Source: an uncultured Oxalobacter sp. (GTDB taxonomy: Bacteria; Pseudomonadota; Gammaproteobacteria; Burkholderiales; Burkholderiaceae_D). From it: a stretch of 5,273 bases of DNA. Below are positions 5,057-5,273 of the stretch, one piece after another. The stretch lies in assembly GCA_937916185.1 (NCBI GenBank), contig CALGGD010000273.1:1-5273 (forward strand), read 5' to 3'. The position numbers and the translations under genes are program-made. The notes under the pieces are model-generated. The model worked only from the letters and a program-made list of their open reading frames with translations, was not told where the DNA came from and ran no database searches. How positions within the stretch are numbered: position 1 is the stretch's first letter; each line of letters begins with the position of its first letter.

Positions 5057-5273
5057 ATGAAAACCACATCACCGTCTGCCAATGCCCAGGATCTTGGGCG
5101 TCTTCAGGAAAAGCTCCGTAGGACTTTGGTTGAGTTTGCCTTGAACTGGCAGATGCTCAGCCGCGCAGACGTAGTACAGCAGCTGCTGGAAGAATGGCAG
5201 GCGGATTACCGGGAAGGTGAGGCGGAACGCTACGTATCAGACCGGGTGAAAGCGGTCCAGTGGCTGGATGACC
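5057..5273 (+). CDS. Protein of unknown function, 3' end outside window
   Basis: The frame opens with ATG at 5057 and stays open to the right edge (72 complete codons). AAAGGA ends 5 nt before the ATG, a good Shine-Dalgarno that decides the start. The residues begin MKTTSPSANAQDLGRLQEKL and continue RRTLVEFALNWQMLSRADVV, then QQLLEEWQADYREGEAERYV, then SDRVKAVQWLDD. The sequence is strongly helical and charged, with Leu and Trp spaced like amphipathic helices. There is no signal peptide. I do not recognise the family. It is divergent from the 4339 gene, and its stop is not visible. Confidence 0.75.
   Translation, partial: MKTTSPSANAQDLGRLQEKLRRTLVEFALNWQMLSRADVVQQLLEEWQADYREGEAERYVSDRVKAVQWLDD

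Noticed and set aside
4872..5072. 66-codon minus-strand open frame overlapping the starts of the two divergent genes
   Set aside because: I tested it as a lost N terminus of the CxxC protein. It shows no signal peptide ending in a cleavage site and no family-like residues, and its stop lies just inside the next gene in another frame.

Overview
The window (about 5.3 kb, roughly 50% G+C) looks like a chromosomal accessory region of a Gram-negative bacterium. Two or three genes encode exported proteins or lipoproteins, and there is a BrnT/BrnA toxin-antitoxin pair. A surface-adhesin-E-like periplasmic protein and a two-domain carboxymuconolactone-decarboxylase-like protein would suit a betaproteobacterium (for example Oxalobacteraceae), but that placement is an inference with low confidence. 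I found no rRNA, tRNA, CRISPR array or complete insertion sequence.

Left part (1-2936). The 3' part of a CMD-family gene runs rightward and converges on a leftward block of five genes. In transcription order these are a lipoprotein of unknown function, a Sel1-repeat exported protein (overlapping the lipoprotein gene by an ATGA), brnT toxin, brnA antitoxin (overlapping brnT by 38 bp) and a small secreted adhesin-E-like protein. brnT has its own candidate promoter and a 14-bp perfect palindrome over its start codon, so the toxin-antitoxin pair is probably an independently regulated cassette inside an envelope-protein cluster.

Middle part (2937-4248). A divergent intergenic region carries an 11-bp near-perfect inverted repeat, and each arm contains a -10-like hexamer facing its own gene. 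Rightward from it lies the most interesting structure. The N-terminal piece of an MmeI/type IIL-like restriction-modification methyltransferase (about 97 recognisable codons) and what I read as the extreme C-terminal piece of the same family (4069-4248) flank about 0.7 kb of unrelated DNA. That DNA holds an AT-rich 112-codon gene of unknown function with a very good Shine-Dalgarno site, a bidirectional terminator, and the opposite-strand C-terminal end of what looks like a large serine recombinase. My reading is that a mobile-element fragment replaced the core of a restriction-modification gene.

Right part (4249-5273). Two hairpins separate the methyltransferase remnant from a leftward gene with a CxxC motif (possibly DUF4850-like) that seems to have lost its signal peptide. 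A divergent rightward gene of unknown function runs off the right edge.

No complete, obviously new system is visible. The best leads are the 112-codon gene embedded in the broken restriction-modification locus and the uncharacterised lipoprotein/Sel1 pair.
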